Of a DNA stretch of 64,000 bases, positions 60,461-64,000 are shown piece by piece. Under the pieces are notes generated by a model that was not told where the DNA came from, did no database searches, and saw only the letters and a list, made by a program, of their open reading frames with translations. The DNA comes from Planctomycetota bacterium (GTDB taxonomy: Bacteria; Planctomycetota; Phycisphaerae; Phycisphaerales; UBA1924), in the NCBI GenBank assembly GCA_033763975.1, contig JANRJM010000010.1, positions 1 to 64,000 of the forward strand, written 5' to 3'. How positions within the stretch are numbered: position 1 is the first letter of the stretch; the number at the start of each line of letters is the position of its first letter. Position numbers and translations under genes: made by a program.

Positions 60461-63049
60461 TCAGGTCGACGCGCCCGCCCGCTGCGGCCTGTCCACGTCG
60501 CCCGTCCCGGGCTTCACGAGCCCCGCCGGCGCCGGCCCGCTTTCGAAGAACAGGTGATCCTCCGGCTTCCCGTCCGCGCCGTTCCGACGCGTCACCTTGA
60601 TCATGCACGGCGCCTCGAAGTTCCCGCCCAGCAGCATCTCGCTCAGCGGGTCCTCGATGTACTGCCCGATGCTGCGGCGCAGCGGGCGCGCGCCGAACTC
60701 CGGGTTGTACCCCCGCTCGATCAGCAGCTCCTTCGCCGGGGCGTCCAGCTCCAGCGCGAAGCCCTGCGCCGCCAGACGCTTGCTCACCTTCGCCACCTCG
60801 TAGTCCACGATCCGCGTGATGTCGTCCTTGTTCAGCGGGCGGAACACGATGATGTCGTCCAGCCGGTTGATGAACTCCGGGCGGAAGAACCGCTCGATCT
60901 CCTTCATCAGCACCGTCTTGATGTTCTCGTAGTCCGTCGACTCCGTGCGCTTCCCGAACCCGAACCCCGCCCCGCCCGTGATGATCTCCGAGCCCAGGTT
61001 GCTCGTCATGATCATGATCGTGTTGCGGAAGTCCACGTTCCGACCGAACGAGTCCGTCAGCCGCCCTTCCTCCATGATCTGCAGCAGCATGTTGAACACG
61101 TCCGGGTGCGCCTTCTCCACCTCGTCCAGCAGCACCACCGCGTACGGCCTGCGACGGATCCGCTCCGTCAGCTGCCCGCCTTCCTCGTACCCGACGTACC
61201 CGGGAGGAGCACCCACCAGCCGGCTCACGTTGTGCTTCTCCATGTACTCGCTCATGTCCAGGTGCAGCAGCGCTTCCTCGTCCCCGAACATGAACTCCGC
61301 CAGCGCCTTGCTCAGCAGCGTCTTGCCCACGCCGCTCGGCCCCACGAAGATGAACGACCCCATCGGACGCTTCGGGTCCTTCAGCCCCGCCCGCGCCCGG
61401 CGGATCGCCTTGCTGATCGCCTTGATCGCCTCGTCCTGGCTGATCACCTTCTTGTGCAGCTCTTCTTCCAGCTTCAGCAACCGCGCCGCCTCGTCCTTCT
61501 CCAGACGCTTCAGCGGCACGCCCGTCATCTTCGCCACCACCTCCGCGACCACCTCGTCATCGACGACGCCCTCGGCCTCCTGGCTCTTCGTCCGCCACTC
61601 GCGCTGCGCGTCGTCCTTCTTCCGACGAAGCTGCTCCGCCTTGTCGCGCAGCTCCGCCGCCTTCTCGTAGTCCGCCGCCTTGACGGCCTCGTCCTTCTCC
61701 ACCGTCAGCCGCTCGATCTCGGCCTCCAGGTCCGCCAGGTTCGGGGGCTTGCTCATGCTCTTGATCCGCACGCGCGCGCCCGCCTCGTCGATCACGTCGA
61801 TCGCCTTGTCGGGCTGCACCCGCCCCGTGATGTACCGCCCGCTCAGGTCCACCGCCGCCCGCAGCGCGCCGTCGGTGATCTGCACCCGGTGGTGCTGCTC
61901 GTACTTCTCGCGCAGCCCCTTCAAGATCTCCACCGTCTGGTCGTTCGTCGGCGGGTCGACCGTGATCGCCTGGAACCGCCGCGCCAACGCCGCGTCCTTC
62001 TCGATGTACTTGCGGTACTCGTCGAACGTCGTCGCGCCGATGCACTGGATCTCCCCGCGCGCCAGCGCGGGCTTCAGCACGTTGCTCGCGTCGATCGCGC
62101 CCTCCGCGCCGCCCGCGCCCACCAGCGTGTGCAGCTCGTCGATGAACAGCATCACGTTCTTCGCGCGACGAACCTCGTTCATCACCGCCTTGATCCGCTC
62201 CTCGAACTGCCCGCGGTACTTCGTCCCCGCGACCATCATCGCCAGGTCCAGCACCACCAGCCGCTTCTCGTGCAGAATCTCGGGCACGTCACCCGCGATG
62301 ATCCGCTGCGCCAGGCCCTCGACGATCGCCGTCTTGCCCACGCCCGCCTCGCCCAGCAGCACCGGGTTGTTCTTCGTGCGACGGCACAGCACCTGCACCA
62401 GGCGCTCGATCTCCGTCATCCGCCCGATCACCGGGTCCAACTGCCCTTCCCGCGCCAGTTCCGTCAGGTCACGCCCGAAACTGTCCAGCGCGGGCGTCTT
62501 GCTCTTGCCCTTCGGGCCCGCCGCTGCGCCCGCGCCCGACGCGCTCCCAGCGCTCGCCGCGCCGGCCGGTTCGCCCCCGCCGCCGCCGCCGCCCCCCTCG
62601 CTCTGCTCGTTCCCCGCCCCGAGCAGGTTCAGCACCTCCTCGCGCACGTCCTCGAGCTTCAGCCCCAGGTTGATCAGCACCTGCGCCGCCACCCCGTCGT
62701 GCTCCCGCAGCAGCCCCAGCAGCAGGTGCTCGGTCCCCACGTAGTTATGGTTCAGGTTCCGCGCCTCTTCGATCGCGTACTCGATCACCTTCTTGGCCCG
62801 GGGCGTCTGGGGCAGCTTCCCCATCGTCACCATCTCGGGCCCCGCCTTCACCAGCTTCTCCACCTCCAGCCGCACGCGACGAAGGTCCACGTCCAGGTTG
62901 CGCAGCACGTTCGCGCCCACGCCCGAACCTTCCTTCACCAGCCCCAGCAGGATGTGCTCGGTCCCGATGTACTCGTGGTTCAGGCGCTGCGCCTCTTGGT
63001 TCGCCAGGGCCATCACCTTGCGGGCTCGGTCTGTGAAGCGTTCGAACAT
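60461..63049 (-). CDS. clpC: ATP-dependent unfoldase ClpC
   Basis: Hsp100/AAA+ chaperone that unfolds proteins for ClpP. About 862 residues from the ATG at 63049 ([13 protein letters not shown]). Two N-terminal Clp repeats ([34 protein letters not shown]). A Gly-rich linker (about 150-175), then D1 with Walker [14 protein letters not shown] and Walker [15 protein letters not shown] UvrB/C-like middle domain (about 420-480: [30 protein letters not shown]) marks ClpC over ClpB. D2 has [28 protein letters not shown] and the C-terminal arginine-finger region. ClpP and adaptor genes are not in the window. GGAGG precedes the ATG. Confidence 0.95.
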   Translation of the reverse strand: MFERFTDRARKVMALANQEAQRLNHEYIGTEHILLGLVKEGSGVGANVLRNLDVDLRRVRLEVEKLVKAGPEMVTMGKLPQTPRAKKVIEYAIEEARNLNHNYVGTEHLLLGLLREHDGVAAQVLINLGLKLEDVREEVLNLLGAGNEQSEGGGGGGGGEPAGAASAGSASGAGAAAGPKGKSKTPALDSFGRDLTELAREGQLDPVIGRMTEIERLVQVLCRRTKNNPVLLGEAGVGKTAIVEGLAQRIIAGDVPEILHEKRLVVLDLAMMVAGTKYRGQFEERIKAVMNEVRRAKNVMLFIDELHTLVGAGGAEGAIDASNVLKPALARGEIQCIGATTFDEYRKYIEKDAALARRFQAITVDPPTNDQTVEILKGLREKYEQHHRVQITDGALRAAVDLSGRYITGRVQPDKAIDVIDEAGARVRIKSMSKPPNLADLEAEIERLTVEKDEAVKAADYEKAAELRDKAEQLRRKKDDAQREWRTKSQEAEGVVDDEVVAEVVAKMTGVPLKRLEKDEAARLLKLEEELHKKVISQDEAIKAISKAIRRARAGLKDPKRPMGSFIFVGPSGVGKTLLSKALAEFMFGDEEALLHLDMSEYMEKHNVSRLVGAPPGYVGYEEGGQLTERIRRRPYAVVLLDEVEKAHPDVFNMLLQIMEEGRLTDSFGRNVDFRNTIMIMTSNLGSEIITGGAGFGFGKRTESTDYENIKTVLMKEIERFFRPEFINRLDDIIVFRPLNKDDITRIVDYEVAKVSKRLAAQGFALELDAPAKELLIERGYNPEFGARPLRRSIGQYIEDPLSEMLLGGNFEAPCMIKVTRRNGADGKPEDHLFFESGPAPAGLVKPGTGDVDRPQRAGAST

Positions 63050-63397
63050 GTCAGCCTCCAAAGCGGCCCGTGGCCGCGTGCGTCATCCATCCTCATTCGG
63101 ACCGACCCGGGGGGCAGGTTCGCCCTCTCTCCGGACCTTCCCGACGACCGCCCCGCCAACCCCCCTCCGCCCACCTACTTATACGTCGCGCCGGGCCCAA
63201 CGCTTTCACGCGTTTTCCCGGTCTCGCCCGCGGTCGTCCTCTCAGACTGCGATCCGCGTGCCAATCACCCCTTGCTCACGATCTCCCGAACAGACCACCA
63301 CCCCGCCCGCACACGCCCACAACGCCCGCGCCCGCACCCGCAGGCCCGGCCGTCCCTCGTCCCGCTGTCATTCTGGCAGCTTTCCGCCCGCCCGCGG
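63050..63397. promoter_or_regulatory. clpC upstream region
   Basis: 348 bp without a gene. On the minus strand a TATAAG box lies at 63183-63178, about 130 nt upstream of clpC. An inverted repeat AACGC-TTTCAC-GCGTT (63199-63214) sits next to it and could be an operator. No match to the CIRCE, HAIR or CtsR consensus was seen. No convincing -35. Confidence 0.35.
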
Positions 63398-64000
63398 CTA
63401 CCGCGCCACCACCGTGATCGGGATGTTCACCTCGTCGCTCGCGCCCGTCGTCACATCCGTCACCGTCGCCTTCAGCACGTACCGCCCCACGCTCAGCGTC
63501 CGCGGCAGTTCGATCGTGTGGATCAGGTAGAAATCCCGACGACGCCCCCGCGTCGTCTCGATCACCCGCTGCCCAGGCTTGTGCCACGCCCGCAGCCCGC
63601 CCGGCTCCGTGTACAGCCCCAGCTCCTGCGTCAACTCCACGCTCGTCTGCTCCGCCAGCGCCACGTCCTTCATCGCCGGATCGCCCTCGCGCGCCGGGCG
63701 CGAGCCGAACCCGTCCAACTCCGTGTACACGATCGCGCGGATCGGGCTCCCCGCCGCGAACGTCGTGCTCGCGAACGCCTCGTACCGCCCGAACCCCTGC
63801 ACCCGCGTGCACAGCAGCCCCCGCACGATCCGCATGCCCGGCCCGGGCGCGATCCCCGCCAGCCGTCGCGTCAATGACGCGTTCGCCTCGCCCGGCGTCG
63901 CCGCCACCCGCGCCCGCGCCTCCAGCAGCGCCAGCCGGTCGCGTTCATCCAGCCCCGCGTGCAGCACGTTCGACGGCGATTCAAGGTCGCGCAGCACCCC
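63398..64000 (-). CDS. C-terminal part of a protein truncated at the window edge
   Basis: At least 199 residues. The frame runs off the right edge, so the N-terminus is unknown. The last 90 residues have a beta-sandwich look (HKPGQRVIETTRGRRRDFYLIHTIELPRTLSVGRYVLKATVTDVTTGASDEVNIPITVVA), the pattern of a fibronectin-III or bacterial-Ig-like C-terminal domain. A preceding segment (FGRYEAFASTTFAAGSPIRAIVYTELDGFGS) is also beta-rich. Function cannot be assigned. It is transcribed toward clpC on the same strand, 348 nt upstream. Confidence 0.7.
   Translation of the reverse strand, partial: GVLRDLESPSNVLHAGLDERDRLALLEARARVAATPGEANASLTRRLAGIAPGPGMRIVRGLLCTRVQGFGRYEAFASTTFAAGSPIRAIVYTELDGFGSRPAREGDPAMKDVALAEQTSVELTQELGLYTEPGGLRAWHKPGQRVIETTRGRRRDFYLIHTIELPRTLSVGRYVLKATVTDVTTGASDEVNIPITVVAR

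Noticed and set aside
57646-60600. Long plus-strand frame across the propeller gene
   Set aside because: Arg/Pro/His-rich composition and no motif; it is the reverse-strand image of the repeats in the 57688-60177 gene.

Overview
The window is about 70% GC and most likely comes from a planctomycete of the Phycisphaerae type. Four signals point there. Five exported proteins end in a PEP-CTERM-like tail of the Phycisphaerae form (PxPG, short hydrophobic stretch, RRRR). Two large exported proteins end in dockerin-like DFNxDGNVDQxD repeats. There is a CRxCGYDxRG...CPECG zinc ribbon on a membrane protein. A short dispersed repeat (TACGAGCCCGAAGCGC...) sits between genes. No rRNA, tRNA, CRISPR array, transposase or integrase was recognised.

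Layout. 0-9.1 kb is housekeeping: signal peptidase I, HisRS, NuoG, a GAF-SpoIIE phosphatase and TruA, with two tiny membrane proteins between NuoG and the phosphatase. 9.2-14.2 kb has a zinc-ribbon membrane protein, a GT-B glycosyltransferase, a Tat-exported flavin amine oxidase and an exported protein of unknown function. 14.3-20.4 kb is a minus-strand signalling cassette (sensor kinase, hybrid kinase with receivers, NarL-type regulator, lone LuxR helix-turn-helix protein); its three main genes are joined by 4-nt overlaps. 20.7-24.8 kb holds a cyclophilin, a lipoprotein and a large PA14/dockerin surface protein.

24.9-30.2 kb is a compact phage-head-like module on the minus strand: portal, scaffold-like protein, SU10-type major capsid, three connector/neck/tail-like proteins and a holin-like protein. 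No terminase, integrase, tape measure or lysis enzyme is visible.

30.3-43.9 kb is mixed: a PEP-CTERM protein, TerC, a hydrolase, an SRPBCC-epimerase fusion, an FTCD_C/YkgJ/YkgJ operon, RecA, an MFS transporter, and two divergent exported peptidases. This stretch also looks different in strand composition: the given strand is C-rich on both sides but balanced or G-rich here. 44-64 kb holds RsmE, a terpene-cyclase-like toroid protein, an exported caspase-family protein in an operon with a membrane protein, an orphan CoA-transferase subunit, an ABC-2 permease, three exported proteins with PEP-CTERM-like tails, a propeller-like repeat protein and ClpC.

Three things stand out. First, the caspase gene is broken at a run of ten G exactly where its Sel1-like C-terminal part changes frame. 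Second, the phage-head module is structurally coherent but incomplete. Third, at least sixteen start codons are preceded at 6-9 nt by a TACssT-like -10 box, often with no Shine-Dalgarno sequence, which suggests widespread leaderless transcription; other genes, mainly exported and phage-like ones, have clear Shine-Dalgarno sites.
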